The notes beneath the pieces were generated by a model, which did no database searches, was not told the origin of the DNA, and saw only the letters and a program-made list of their open reading frames with translations. 64,000 nt of DNA from Oceanobacter kriegii DSM 6294 (GTDB taxonomy: Bacteria > Pseudomonadota > Gammaproteobacteria > Pseudomonadales > Oceanobacteraceae), in assembly GCF_000422845.1 (NCBI RefSeq), contig NZ_AUGV01000004.1, positions 248,001 through 312,000 on the forward strand. The letters run 5' to 3'. The position numbers and the translations under genes are program-made. Numbering within the stretch: the stretch's first letter is position 1; each line of letters begins with the position of its first letter. Below, piece after piece: positions 1 to 8,755 of the stretch.

Positions 1-804
1 GTCAGAGTCGTAGTGCACCCCTACTTCCACCAGCACCGACAGTTCCTTCGCCGGGTAGTCGTAGTTCAGGACCTTGGATTCCGAGATTCGGCTGTTAGGC
101 AGCACCACGGTGTTGTTCTGCAGCATTTTCACCCAGGTCGAACGCCAGCCGATTTTTTGCACATAGCCCATTTCGCCGGATTCCAGCTGAATAAAGTCAC
201 CCACCTTGAACGGCTTGTCGACCAGCAGTTGAACCCCGGAGAAAAAGTTTTCCAGCGTCGGTTGTAACGCCAGCGCAACAGCCAACGAGGTGATCCCCAG
301 TGAGGCAATAATGGGGGTGACAGAAATACCCAGCGTCCCCAGCAGCACCAATAAACCAAGGCCAAATATGAGCCCTCGAACCAGCCCCCGCGCCAACCCC
401 TGACTGTTGTACAAAATCGGCGAACGACGGGTGTAATGATCCAGCGTGCCAACCGAGAGCCGGTCGAAAAAGACGATAATGGCGAACACCAGCAGGATTT
501 TGGCAATCACGCTGGCAATCAAATCGAAGTTCTTGCCGCTGAGGTCAAAGTGCTCGAACAGGCGTTCCAGCACCACCAGATGAAAACCAATAATCACAAT
601 GGTTAATGGCAAACCCAGTGCCCGCATAAACAGCGAATCAAAGAACCATTTGGTCTTATCGGTGACTTTTGCCAGACGCGCCAGCAACAGGGTTTTCAGT
701 CCCAGAAACACCATCAAAGACGCCAATGAGATACCCGAGGCAATGGCCCAGGTGGGCAGATTCAGTTCCGCCATGTAACTGGCCAGCTGGTCCAGTCCTT
801 CCAT
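1..804 (-). CDS. MscS-family mechanosensitive ion channel (N-terminal part, runs off window)
   Basis: The minus-strand frame from the ATG at 802-804 stays open to base 1, giving 268 codons without a stop. The protein starts with several hydrophobic membrane segments. It then has the MscS pore-lining/beta-domain region, reading GITSLAVALALQPTLENFF followed by SGVQLLVDKPFKVGDFIQL and later NNTVVLPNSRISESKVLNY. That Ala/Gly-rich pore helix followed by the GDxI beta domain is diagnostic of the small-conductance mechanosensitive channel family, which releases solutes on hypo-osmotic shock from the inner membrane. The C-terminal cytoplasmic domain lies outside the window, so the subfamily cannot be set. 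It follows the DctP gene on the same strand with a hairpin between them, so co-transcription is uncertain. Confidence 0.9.
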   Translation of the reverse strand, partial: MEGLDQLASYMAELNLPTWAIASGISLASLMVFLGLKTLLLARLAKVTDKTKWFFDSLFMRALGLPLTIVIIGFHLVVLERLFEHFDLSGKNFDLIASVIAKILLVFAIIVFFDRLSVGTLDHYTRRSPILYNSQGLARGLVRGLIFGLGLLVLLGTLGISVTPIIASLGITSLAVALALQPTLENFFSGVQLLVDKPFKVGDFIQLESGEMGYVQKIGWRSTWVKMLQNNTVVLPNSRISESKVLNYDYPAKELSVLVEVGVHYDSD

Positions 805-891
805 ATCAGACTCCGGTTGGAAGTGAGTTCACGCTTCAGAGAGTCGTTGCAGGCAGGATTGTTCAACCGGATTGTGGTGTTTGTGAGGTGC

Positions 892-922
892 AGATGCCCC
901 GGGTCTTCAGTCCCGGGCATCT
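892..922. terminator. GC-rich hairpin between dctP-like and mscS-like genes
   Basis: AGATGCCCCGGG at 892-903 pairs with CCCGGGCATCT at 912-922, with a single bulged C. It lies just after the stop of the DctP gene. No clear U-run follows on the minus strand, so it may be a weak terminator or an mRNA-stabilising hairpin. Confidence 0.5.
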
Positions 923-952
923 CAGAAGGGTTGCTAATGCAGGTCTGGCTGA

Positions 953-1936
953 TTACTGGTTATACGACTTGGCTGCCAGAATCAGGTCCGGGCCAATTTC
1001 ATTGGCAAACTGTTGCCATACCGGCGCCATCGCCAGTTCCCACGCGGCGCGTTGCTGATCACTCAGGGTCACAATTTCGCTGTGGCCAAAGTCAATCACC
1101 GACTGGCGATTCTCGTCGTTATTGGCCGCAGCCACCTGATTACCAAAGGCAATGGCTTCCGCCATGATCTGGTCCAGTTCAACCCGAATGTCCGCTGGCA
1201 GGTTCTGCCAGAATTCCGCAGAGGTAATCACCATGTAGTCCAGCAAACCGTGGTTGCTTTCGGTGATGTACTTCTGGTGGCGATGCAGGTGGGCACTGTA
1301 AATGTTCGACCAGGTGTTTTCCTGACCATTCACCTTGCCACGCGCCAGCATATTGAAGACATCCGGGAAGGCGGCTTTCACCCCTTCCGCACCCAGCACT
1401 TCAAACTGCGCCTTGATCACTTCAGAAGACATGATGCGAAAACGTTTGCCATTGGCGTCTTCCGGAACCCGCAGCGGGTCATTGGCCGACATTTGTTTCA
1501 TGCCGTTATGCAGGTAGCCCAAGCCCAGTACACCTTGGTCAACCGTGGCCTGCAGCAGCGCCTTACCCTGCGGGGAATTCTGGAAGCGGTCTACTGCGGC
1601 CATGTCCTTGAACAGGAACGGCAGATCGAACACCTGCAGTTTTGGCGTCAGACGCTTGAGCTTGGACAATGCCGGGGCAGCCAGTTCCAGCTTGCCTTCC
1701 TGCAACGCAGACACCACTTCGGAGTCCAGGTACATCAGTGAACGGGGGTAAATTTTGACTTCCACACGCCCTTTCAGGCGTTCTTCCACCAGTTTTTTGA
1801 AGTGTTTGGCCATCTGGCCCTTTGGCGCTTTGCCAGACACTGTGTGGGAAAAGCGAATCTGGATGGGATCAGCGTGTACCGTGGCGGCACACAGAGAGAC
1901 AATAACCGACGTCAGCACGGCAATAGCCAGCTTCAT
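953..1936 (-). CDS. dctP: TRAP transporter solute-binding protein, DctP family
   Basis: This 327-residue protein has a Sec signal peptide (MKLAIAVLTSVIVSLCAATVHA) and a DctP-type fold. Family-typical blocks include RFSHTVSGKAPKGQMAKHF near the mature N-terminus, ALQEGKLELAAPALSKL, FDLPFLFKD and the central GKRFRIMSSEV motif with the carboxylate-binding Arg. Periplasmic DctP proteins deliver C4-dicarboxylates or other organic acids to DctQM permeases. No permease genes lie next to it, so it is an orphan here. A roughly 263-bp inverted-repeat element ends 40 bp upstream of its start codon, so the promoter must lie in or beyond that element. The substrate cannot be read from the sequence. Confidence 0.9.
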   Translation of the reverse strand: MKLAIAVLTSVIVSLCAATVHADPIQIRFSHTVSGKAPKGQMAKHFKKLVEERLKGRVEVKIYPRSLMYLDSEVVSALQEGKLELAAPALSKLKRLTPKLQVFDLPFLFKDMAAVDRFQNSPQGKALLQATVDQGVLGLGYLHNGMKQMSANDPLRVPEDANGKRFRIMSSEVIKAQFEVLGAEGVKAAFPDVFNMLARGKVNGQENTWSNIYSAHLHRHQKYITESNHGLLDYMVITSAEFWQNLPADIRVELDQIMAEAIAFGNQVAAANNDENRQSVIDFGHSEIVTLSDQQRAAWELAMAPVWQQFANEIGPDLILAAKSYNQ

Positions 1937-1976
1937 AGGAGACTCCTGATTATTATTAGAATTATTTTATGATCAA

Positions 1977-2241
1977 GGGACCCTCTGAATAACTCTGCAC
2001 AGCTCTGCGCGAGTACTGCGGTCTGTCAGAACAAGGCGGCGAATGCAGCGGAATGACGGGTCCTTTCCAAATTCGCCAACACCGTTCTGGCGGTCTGCAG
2101 GCCGCGCCCTGCGGGGATGGCAGGGCATTGCTGACTCTGTGTCGCTGATTTTTGACTTGACCCGTCAGGCCTGCAAATCAGCTTCGTGACTCAGCTTCGC
2201 CCTGTCATCCAGAGCGGGCACTGAGTTATTCAGAGGGTCCC
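1977..2241. repeat. MITE-like structured repeat, copy A
   Basis: The ends are a perfect 19-bp terminal inverted repeat, GGGACCCTCTGAATAACTC and its complement at 2223-2241. Inside are nested inverted repeats: GGATGGCAGGGC (2115-2126) with 2199-2210, and GCTGATTT (2144-2151) with 2175-2182. CAAG at 1974-1977 and 2241-2244 could be a target duplication, though it overlaps the termini. It has no credible ORF. Copies B (8397-8659) and C (60886-61149) share the core. It sits 40 bp upstream of the dctP start. Confidence 0.85.
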
Positions 2242-2368
2242 AAGTCTTCAAGTGTCTGACTTTGGTCGTAATACGGCAAGTACTTTTAGCGAAAAATGGT
2301 ACGAATGCACTGTTAAACAGTTACATCCGTAATTCAATCTCACTCTTTTGGTGCTTTCCCCTTAAAAT

Positions 2369-2384
2369 GGGTGGAAAACCACCC
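2369..2384 (-). terminator. Rho-independent terminator after flgL
   Basis: On the minus strand GGGTGG-TTTT-CCACCC is followed by ATTTTAA, 39 bp past the flgL stop. It likely ends the flgJKL transcript. Confidence 0.7.
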
Positions 2385-2422
2385 ACCCTTTCATTGGAAA
2401 ACTGGCCCGATTTTTGGCCGGA

Positions 2423-3661
2423 TTACAGCTTGTTAAACAGGCTCAGGTTACTGATCACTGTGTAGCTTTGCTGTGCGGCTTCCAACAAAGTCGATTCCAA
2501 CGTCATACGGCTGACCGCCTCGGCCAGGTCAGCATCCCGCAAATCCGACAGCGCCTCCTGATTGGCCAGTTTCATGTCCGCCGTCATCAGTTCGGTGTTT
2601 TCAATGGTGTTCAAACGCGCACCAATTTTACTTTGGGTGCTGGATACCACCGCCAGAGCGGCATCGAGGTTGTTGAGCGTATCTTCAATCAGATTATCGA
2701 GAGTCGCCTGATCCTCAGAGCCGTTGGTCAGCGTGTTTAATGCCTCGGTAAACCGGAAAATGGTATCCGTGATACTTTGCTTGGGAGTCGACTCGGCAAT
2801 CACCTGATCGCCGGGTTCGGGCACGCCGCTGATTTGCAAGGTAACGCCGTTGATGTTCAGCTCGGCCCCTTCGTCGTAGACCTGATTTTCCAAGCCGTTG
2901 ATGACTCGGCCGTCCGATGCCCGGGTGACGGTATAGTTAGTCGCTGCCGGGTCAACCGCCGAGTCGGCGTTGAACGTAATCACAATGTCGTCCGGGTAGA
3001 ACTCGGCAAAGGCTTCGTCGTCGGTAATGAATCCGGCGCTGACACTGGTTGTTCCCGTATTGAGTGGGCTGGTAGTGGTGGTGAAGGTTGGTGCTGCCGA
3101 TGGAATATCAACAAACAGATCGATACCGGAATCGCCAGTAGCCACCGTGGTCGAGCTGCCAACGGCAACAAAGCGCTGGCCGTCGTCACCTTCGTAACTG
3201 TAGCGGCCATTGGCATTTTGTACGAAAGGCGCTTCGCCCCCCTGGAACCCGGCAAAAATGTATTCGCCAGTGGCATCTTTGGTGTTAAACAGCTCCACCA
3301 GTGCCTCTTCAATTTGCTCAACTTCTGCGGCGATGGCCTCGCGGTCGGTTTGGGCCAACACGCCACTACCCGCCTGCACGGTCAACTCCCGCAAACGGTC
3401 GTAATAGTCGGTCACCGCCGACAGCGTGCTTTCTTCCAGTTCCAGCCGGTTGGTGGCTGAAATCATGTTGTTTTCAAACTGTTCGGTCAGGGCCAGCTGC
3501 TGCTCAATTTGCAGGATTCGGGCAGCGGCAATCGGATCGTCGGCGGCCGTATTCACTCGCACACCAGAAGACACCTGCTGTTGGGTTTTGGTCAGGGCTT
3601 CCTGATTGCTGAGCATATTGGCCAGCCCGTTACGGTGAATTTGCAAGGTTGATACACGCAT
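2423..3661 (-). CDS. flgL: Flagellar hook-filament junction protein FlgL (HAP3)
   Basis: The 412-residue protein starts MRVSTLQIHRNGLANMLSNQ, the classic flagellin-like N-terminal helix of FlgL. It has the conserved QQVSSGVRVNTAADDPIAAA block and ends in a matching C-terminal helix (AVSRMTLESTLLEAAQQSYT). It is somewhat longer than enterobacterial FlgL because of a central variable domain. FlgL is exported by the flagellar type III system and joins hook to filament beside FlgK. It lies 29 bp downstream of flgK in the flgJ-flgK-flgL unit, with a terminator after it. Confidence 0.97.
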   Translation of the reverse strand: MRVSTLQIHRNGLANMLSNQEALTKTQQQVSSGVRVNTAADDPIAAARILQIEQQLALTEQFENNMISATNRLELEESTLSAVTDYYDRLRELTVQAGSGVLAQTDREAIAAEVEQIEEALVELFNTKDATGEYIFAGFQGGEAPFVQNANGRYSYEGDDGQRFVAVGSSTTVATGDSGIDLFVDIPSAAPTFTTTTSPLNTGTTSVSAGFITDDEAFAEFYPDDIVITFNADSAVDPAATNYTVTRASDGRVINGLENQVYDEGAELNINGVTLQISGVPEPGDQVIAESTPKQSITDTIFRFTEALNTLTNGSEDQATLDNLIEDTLNNLDAALAVVSSTQSKIGARLNTIENTELMTADMKLANQEALSDLRDADLAEAVSRMTLESTLLEAAQQSYTVISNLSLFNKL

Positions 3662-3690
3662 GGTGCTTCCTCTTTAAAACGATCGGACTA

Positions 3691-6669
3691 TCAGCCGATG
3701 GTCGAAATCAGGGTATCGAACATGTCCCGCGCCACCTGGATCACCTGGGCGTTGGCGTTGTAAGCCAGCTCGTACTGAATCAGGGCCGCCGCTTCTTCGT
3801 CGAGGTTCACGCCGCTGATGCTGCTGACGGCGTCGCGAGAGGCAGCCAGAATCACTTCGGCCGATTCCATGTTGCTTTGGGCACGGGCAGTGACCGAGCC
3901 CACTTGCTCGACCAGCGATGAGTAGGATTCGGTCAGCGTGCTGGTGCCGTTGATCAGGTCAGCCGACTGGAACGCCAGCATGGCGACACCGTTGCGACTG
4001 TCGGTAATGGCGTCGGTGTTGTTGCCAATGGTGAATTCATCTCCCGCCACCACCGAGCCAGAGATTTCCACCGTGATGCCCATGTCACTGGACACAAAAC
4101 CAAGGTCAGCGGCAAACAGGTTGTTACCGCGGCCAACGTTTTCGATGCTGACGCCTTCATCAGCAGTAATGGTCACCTGACCACCCAACGTCACCTTGGT
4201 TGAGCCGTGAATACCGGTGCCACTCATTTCCAGCCGCGATTGAAAGCTGATGTCGCCGCGTTCATCGATGGACACATCCACAGTGCCATTACTGAGATAG
4301 TCGGTTTCTTCAATGGCGGCTTCGATGGCGGCAATCATGTCGTCGGCGGTGGCGTAGTTTTCGCTCAGTTCAATCTGGAAGGTGCCCTGTCCTTCCACCT
4401 CGAACTCCCAGCTGTAAGGGCCGCCTTCGGTAAAGTCGAAGCCTTCGTAGACGTTAAGAGCGCGGTACGGCGAGTTGCCGGTGCTGGTCAGGGCAATGTC
4501 CTGGCCGTTGCTGACATCCACGGTGTCAGTGGCGTCACCGCTGATTTCAATGGTCAGGTCTTCGCCGTTGATGGCCGTGATGGTCACCACTTCGCCATCG
4601 GATACCGCCGTGATGCCCATGCCTTGCAACTCCAGGTTGCTGTTGATGCGATCGGCAATGAATTCGGGCGTCATCGGATTGGGGACTTCTTCCGGGTAGT
4701 CTTCGCTGTATTTGGTTTGGCCGTATGGCAAGGTGTCGGTCAATTCAATGCCATTGAGGCTGACGCCCATGCCGAGGAAGTCGTCATCGTCGTTGAAGTT
4801 GGCCAGCTGCAAGGTGGTTTGGGCACTGGCTTCGACACCGCTGTAATAACTCAACTGCTCGGCAATCTCCTTGGCCGAGGTATTGGCGCTGATATTCAGC
4901 TGCGGCTGCTCGGTCACCACACCGGTCGCGGCGTTGGTGGTGCTGATGGCAAACATCTGGCTGTTGAAGCCGTTACCCGGAGTCACTTCCGCGGCTGGCG
5001 ACGGTGCCTGATAAGTGGCCGCGACGGGCAGCTCGTCCAGATAGCTGGTGGCAATGGTCTGGGTGGTCGACCCGAGGTTGATGGTATTGGCCACACCCGG
5101 CACGTATTTCTGGTTCGAAATCGGTGGCTCCAGCGCGACGGGATTGGCCGGGTCGGAATTATCCAGCACCTCATAGGTGGTGGCCGACGTGAAACGAATC
5201 AGTAACTCAGGTTCCAGTTCGCCATCGTCGTTAAAGGCATGGGTATCCAGCGAGCTGACAACACCCGCCGTAATTTCAGCATCGCCCTGATTACCATAGG
5301 AGGCCGCCGTCATAATGGGGGACGCCATGGCAATTTGCTCGGCCAGTTGCAGCTCGACCTCCATATTGGTGGCTTCGTTGCGAGTAGGCATAATCTGGAA
5401 ACTGTCGCCTTGCTGGAAGCTGCCTGCCTCCAGCCGAATTTCCAGACCGTCCATTTCAATCACCGCGGGCAGGTCGCCGTCGTAGGCCCCTTTCACCACC
5501 TGTTCGCCCGTCATGTTGTCGGTGATGGTGTAGTTGAAATCGGTCGGGCCATTAAAAGACAAGGTGTAATCAGAGGTTCCCAGAGCGCCGGCATCGGTAA
5601 TGTAAACCGACACCTCACGGTCGTCCGGGTTGGCGTTTTCATTGGAGCCAAACACTCGTTGGGATACCGCGGTATCGCTGTTGATGTCCTGAAAAAAACT
5701 GATGCCGAGGTCGCCGTTGTAATCCAGCCCCAGCGCTTGCTGTTCGTTGAACTGCTCGGCAATCACCAGCGACAGCTTGCCCAGCGAGTTCAGCGCCGGG
5801 TCGAGAATTTCATTACGAAAAGCGACCGATGCTCCCAGCGTTCCACCAGTGAGGTTATCGGTCACTTCTGTTACCTGATCGCTGTTTTGCAGATACAGCG
5901 CATAGCGGGTTGGATCGGACTCACCGACATTGGCATAGACCTCGTTGTAGATATTGCCGATCACCAGTGGCTGGCCATCACCGATGTACACGTTGACCTG
6001 GGAGTTGCCCTGATCCGCCACGGTCACGTCCACCAGCTCGGACAATTGGGTAATCAGCTGGTCGCGCTGGTCCAGCAAGCTGTTGGGCTGCTCACCTTGG
6101 GAAGTGCCTACGGCAAAAGCGATGTCTTCGTTCAGTTCGGCAATGGTGTTGGCCAACTGGGTGATATCAGCGGCCATCACCTCTATTTGTCCATTCAATA
6201 CTTCGTTGATGGCGTACAACTGGTCGGTAACCACCGAAAAGCGGTCGGTCAGGGCTTCTGCCTCTGACAGCAAGACTTCACGAGTCGATATCGAGCTGGG
6301 GTCATCCACCACCGCCTGCAACGCCTCGAACATGGATTCCATGGCAGGCTGCACGCCGGTAGACGAGTCGGCCAATAGACCATCGATCTGGCCTGCGTAG
6401 TTGGCCAGGGTCTCGTAGTAATTGAAGTCCGAGGTATCCGTCCACACCTGTTCGGTGAGGTATTCGTCGTAAATCCGCGACACGGTTTCCAGTGTGACGC
6501 CGGTGCCTTGCCAGTTGCCGCTGAGGTATTGGCTGTTACTGGTTTCAAAGCTGACGGTCTGGCGACTGTAGCCCTCGGTTGTGGCGTTGGAAATGTTGTT
6601 ACCGGTTACCGCCAGTGCCGTTTGATGGGCCTTGAGGCCCGATACCGCAATATTGAGAATATCCGCCAT
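3691..6669 (-). CDS. flgK: Flagellar hook-filament junction protein FlgK (HAP1), oversized
   Basis: The N-terminus MADILNIAVSGLKAHQTALA with TGNNISNATTEGYSRQ, and the C-terminus (AALIQYELAYNANAQVIQVA ... DTLISTIG), are textbook FlgK. At 992 residues it is nearly twice the enterobacterial length of about 550. The extra length is an acidic, Thr/Asp/Asn-rich central region of roughly residues 300-880 that must project from the junction. It is translated just after flgJ (4-bp gap) and before flgL. The start at 6669 is supported by the conserved first residues. Confidence 0.97.
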   Translation of the reverse strand: MADILNIAVSGLKAHQTALAVTGNNISNATTEGYSRQTVSFETSNSQYLSGNWQGTGVTLETVSRIYDEYLTEQVWTDTSDFNYYETLANYAGQIDGLLADSSTGVQPAMESMFEALQAVVDDPSSISTREVLLSEAEALTDRFSVVTDQLYAINEVLNGQIEVMAADITQLANTIAELNEDIAFAVGTSQGEQPNSLLDQRDQLITQLSELVDVTVADQGNSQVNVYIGDGQPLVIGNIYNEVYANVGESDPTRYALYLQNSDQVTEVTDNLTGGTLGASVAFRNEILDPALNSLGKLSLVIAEQFNEQQALGLDYNGDLGISFFQDINSDTAVSQRVFGSNENANPDDREVSVYITDAGALGTSDYTLSFNGPTDFNYTITDNMTGEQVVKGAYDGDLPAVIEMDGLEIRLEAGSFQQGDSFQIMPTRNEATNMEVELQLAEQIAMASPIMTAASYGNQGDAEITAGVVSSLDTHAFNDDGELEPELLIRFTSATTYEVLDNSDPANPVALEPPISNQKYVPGVANTINLGSTTQTIATSYLDELPVAATYQAPSPAAEVTPGNGFNSQMFAISTTNAATGVVTEQPQLNISANTSAKEIAEQLSYYSGVEASAQTTLQLANFNDDDDFLGMGVSLNGIELTDTLPYGQTKYSEDYPEEVPNPMTPEFIADRINSNLELQGMGITAVSDGEVVTITAINGEDLTIEISGDATDTVDVSNGQDIALTSTGNSPYRALNVYEGFDFTEGGPYSWEFEVEGQGTFQIELSENYATADDMIAAIEAAIEETDYLSNGTVDVSIDERGDISFQSRLEMSGTGIHGSTKVTLGGQVTITADEGVSIENVGRGNNLFAADLGFVSSDMGITVEISGSVVAGDEFTIGNNTDAITDSRNGVAMLAFQSADLINGTSTLTESYSSLVEQVGSVTARAQSNMESAEVILAASRDAVSSISGVNLDEEAAALIQYELAYNANAQVIQVARDMFDTLISTIG

Positions 6670-6673
6670 GGCC

Positions 6674-7876
6674 TCAGTCCTCTTTCACATCAGTCTGAGG
6701 CTGTGCCTGACCGGCCTGAGGCAGTTCAACCGACTTGCTATCCGTCTCTACAGCAGCACCGTGAATGGCAGCACCGTGAATAGCAGCGCTGCGGGCAATG
6801 CGTTCAATCTTGTTGCCGTACTCAGGGTCAGTGGCGTAGCCCGCCTGTTGCAAGGCATGGCCGTAGTCGTCAGCACCCAGCCCCTGCCCGATGGCGTCCT
6901 GATAACGGCTGTTGCCCGACAGGAAGTCGGCGTAGTCGCGCAGGCCGTCTTCCAACGAAGCGTATGAACGGAAGCTGGCGGTCTCATTCACCCGAACGCC
7001 CTGGCGGTATTCGTGGGTCATTACCTCAACCGAGTCACCCTGCCAGCGGCTGTCGGCCTTGATGCCAAAGAAGTTAAAGCTGTTGCGACCAGCGTCATCG
7101 GCAATCATGTGTTTGCCCCAGCCGGTTTCCAGCGCGGCCTGGGCCACAATGGCGCGTGGATCAACACCCAGCTCCGCGCCAACAACTTCAGCATGCGGAT
7201 ACAAAGCGGCAACGAATGCTTCCGGGGTGGCAAACTGCTGCCCTTTGCTGCCGCTGCCAGTGGCGGCCAGGGCAGTGCTTTCAGCGCTATCCGAAGATGC
7301 TATTTCCGGACTGGAAGCAGGTGATTGTGGACTGGAAACAGGTGACTCAGCAGTGACCGATTCAGCCTCGGCAAGCGACTCCGATAAAGCCTGCTGTTGC
7401 AGCACTTCGTCGACCTGCTCAATGGCCTGATTCAGTGGTTGGGAGGAGACCCGGCGGTCCCACAAGGTGCTTTGATCAATGGCGATATCCCGTTCATCAA
7501 CATCGCCGTAGTTTTGTTTCAGCTGACGGTAAATCACATCCGCCAGCCCAGTGCCACCAACGCTTTTACCTGCCCCGGAAGCCCCGCCATTGCTGGTGCC
7601 GGTCAGTTCCAGCGCCATCTGGTTGTCGTACATGCCCTGATAGAAATCCATCTCCGGGGAGCTGAACATGGAGTCTTCCGTAAACACCGCATTGGCCTGC
7701 CGCATCGAGCTCATCATCATGTTCATGAACATGGACTCGAACTGCTGGGCGACTTTCATCAAGGCGGCGTTTTTATCGTCCTTTCCCAGCGCGCGAATGT
7801 CTTGCAGGCTATTAAGGTCGGTATAAACGTCGCTGGCTTGAGCGCGGGTGCCGGAAATCTGACTGCTGACCGTCAT
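6674..7876 (-). CDS. flgJ: Flagellar rod-assembly peptidoglycan hydrolase FlgJ
   Basis: FlgJ is a two-domain periplasmic protein. The N-terminal rod-cap/scaffold domain (about residues 15-110) contains KVAQQFESMFMNMMMSSMRQ and MALELTG. The C-terminal glucosaminidase domain (about 225-375) contains AQAALETGWGKHM, with the catalytic Glu, and NFFGIKADSRWQG. A Ser/Ala/Pro/Glu-rich linker joins them. I chose the ATG at 7874-7876 because a GGAG lies 6 nt before it; an upstream TTG or ATG would overlap that ribosome site. A 15-bp tandem duplication near the 3' end gives a repeated AAIHG pentapeptide. It begins the flgJKL unit behind a sigma54 promoter. Confidence 0.95.
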   Translation of the reverse strand: MTVSSQISGTRAQASDVYTDLNSLQDIRALGKDDKNAALMKVAQQFESMFMNMMMSSMRQANAVFTEDSMFSSPEMDFYQGMYDNQMALELTGTSNGGASGAGKSVGGTGLADVIYRQLKQNYGDVDERDIAIDQSTLWDRRVSSQPLNQAIEQVDEVLQQQALSESLAEAESVTAESPVSSPQSPASSPEIASSDSAESTALAATGSGSKGQQFATPEAFVAALYPHAEVVGAELGVDPRAIVAQAALETGWGKHMIADDAGRNSFNFFGIKADSRWQGDSVEVMTHEYRQGVRVNETASFRSYASLEDGLRDYADFLSGNSRYQDAIGQGLGADDYGHALQQAGYATDPEYGNKIERIARSAAIHGAAIHGAAVETDSKSVELPQAGQAQPQTDVKED

Positions 7877-7887
7877 GGCCATCTCCA

Positions 7888-7910
7888 AATCAGGGTGGTT
7901 TACCCTGATT
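7888..7910 (-). promoter_or_regulatory. 9-bp perfect hairpin in the flgJ leader
   Basis: AATCAGGGT (7888-7896) and ACCCTGATT (7902-7910) are perfect inverted repeats with a 5-nt loop. The hairpin lies between the sigma54 promoter and the flgJ ribosome site, at about the expected transcription start. It could be an operator or a 5'-end mRNA hairpin. Confidence 0.6.
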
Positions 7911-7911
7911 C

Positions 7912-7927
7912 AGCAAGATGCTTGCCA
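7912..7927 (-). promoter_or_regulatory. Sigma54 (-24/-12) promoter of flgJKL
   Basis: The minus-strand sequence TGGCAAG-CATC-TTGCT matches TGGCAYG-N4-TTGCW, with the invariant GG and GC at correct spacing. It lies 36 bp upstream of the chosen flgJ start. Confidence 0.85.
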
Positions 7928-7970
7928 GATTGCTGGAATTTTGATCGTTGCTATGAGAGGCGGAGTCTAC

Positions 7971-8360
7971 TTATTGGTCGTCGAAGGTTTCTTCACCCAG
8001 AATCTCGGCCGCAGCCCGAAAGGCCTCCTGCGCCGCCGGTGCGCCGCAGTACGGCAGACTATGGAGCAATACCTCGCGGATTTCTGCTGGGCTACAACCG
8101 TTGTTTAACGCGCCGCGGATATGGCCTTTCAGCTCGGTTGGCGCTCGCAAGGCTGCCAGCATGGCGATGGTAACCAACGACCGGACATTACGCGGCAGCA
8201 CGCCGTCACGCTGCCAGGTGGAGCCCCAGGCGTGTTCGTTGATCCAGTCTTGCAGCGGTTCTGTTAGAGGAATGGTGTTGTCCTGGGCTTTCTGAACAAA
8301 GGCTTCGCCCATGACTTCGGTACGAACCTTGAGGCCGTTGATCTTGTCCTGTTCTGACAT
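7971..8360 (-). CDS. Carboxymuconolactone decarboxylase (AhpD/CMD) family protein
   Basis: This is a 129-residue all-helical CMD-family protein. It has the PcaC-like pattern: SWQRDGVLPRNVRSLVTIAM-like core (here GSTWQRDGVLPRNVRSLVTI), then AALRAPTELKGHIRGALNNG, then CSPAEIREVLLHSLPYCGAP. It lacks the AhpD CxxC redox pair, so it is closer to the gamma-carboxymuconolactone decarboxylase type than to peroxidase AhpD. Its substrate is unknown. It sits inside the flagellar cluster between the FliT-like gene and flgJ, and repeat copy B ends 36 bp upstream of its start. A GGAGAA ribosome site supports the ATG at 8358-8360. A motility role is not implied. Confidence 0.85.
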   Translation of the reverse strand: MSEQDKINGLKVRTEVMGEAFVQKAQDNTIPLTEPLQDWINEHAWGSTWQRDGVLPRNVRSLVTIAMLAALRAPTELKGHIRGALNNGCSPAEIREVLLHSLPYCGAPAAQEAFRAAAEILGEETFDDQ

Positions 8361-8396
8361 CAGGCTTCTCCATGCAGGTATATTGATAGGGATTAA

Positions 8397-8659
8397 GGAC
8401 CCTCTGAATAACTCTGCACAGCTGTGCGCGAGTCCTGCAGGTTGTCAGAACAAGGCGGCGAATGCAGCGGAATGGCTGGCCCTTTCCAAATTCGCCAACA
8501 CCGTTCTGGCGGCCTGCAGGCAGCGCCCAAAGGGGATGACAGGGCATTGATGACTCTGTGTCGCTGATTTTTGACTTGACCCGTCAGGCCTGCAAATCAG
8601 CTTCGTGATTCAGCGTCGCCCTGTCATCCAGAGCGGGCACCGAGTTATTCAGAGGGTTC
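8397..8659. repeat. MITE-like structured repeat, copy B
   Basis: This copy is highly similar to copy A over its full 263 bp. The ends GGACCCTCTGAATAACTC and GAGTTATTCAGAGGGTTC are inverted repeats with one mismatch. Inner arm GGATGACAGGGC (8534-8545) pairs perfectly with 8618-8629. TTAAG occurs at both borders (possible target duplication). It lies 36 bp upstream of the CMD-family gene. Confidence 0.85.
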
Positions 8660-8755
8660 TTAAGCTAACAATAATTAGTGGAGCAGCCTATCGGCCAAAG
8701 GCAGGATTTGGACAGCAAATTGGGGAATGAGTGTAAGCAGAGAGCGGCGTCACTA

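Noticed and set aside
1013-1741. 242-codon open frame opposite the dctP gene
   Set aside because: It lies wholly inside dctP on the other strand, with no family features; a codon-bias shadow. Similar frames opposite flgK, flgE, pheT, thrS and the amine oxidase were dropped for the same reason.
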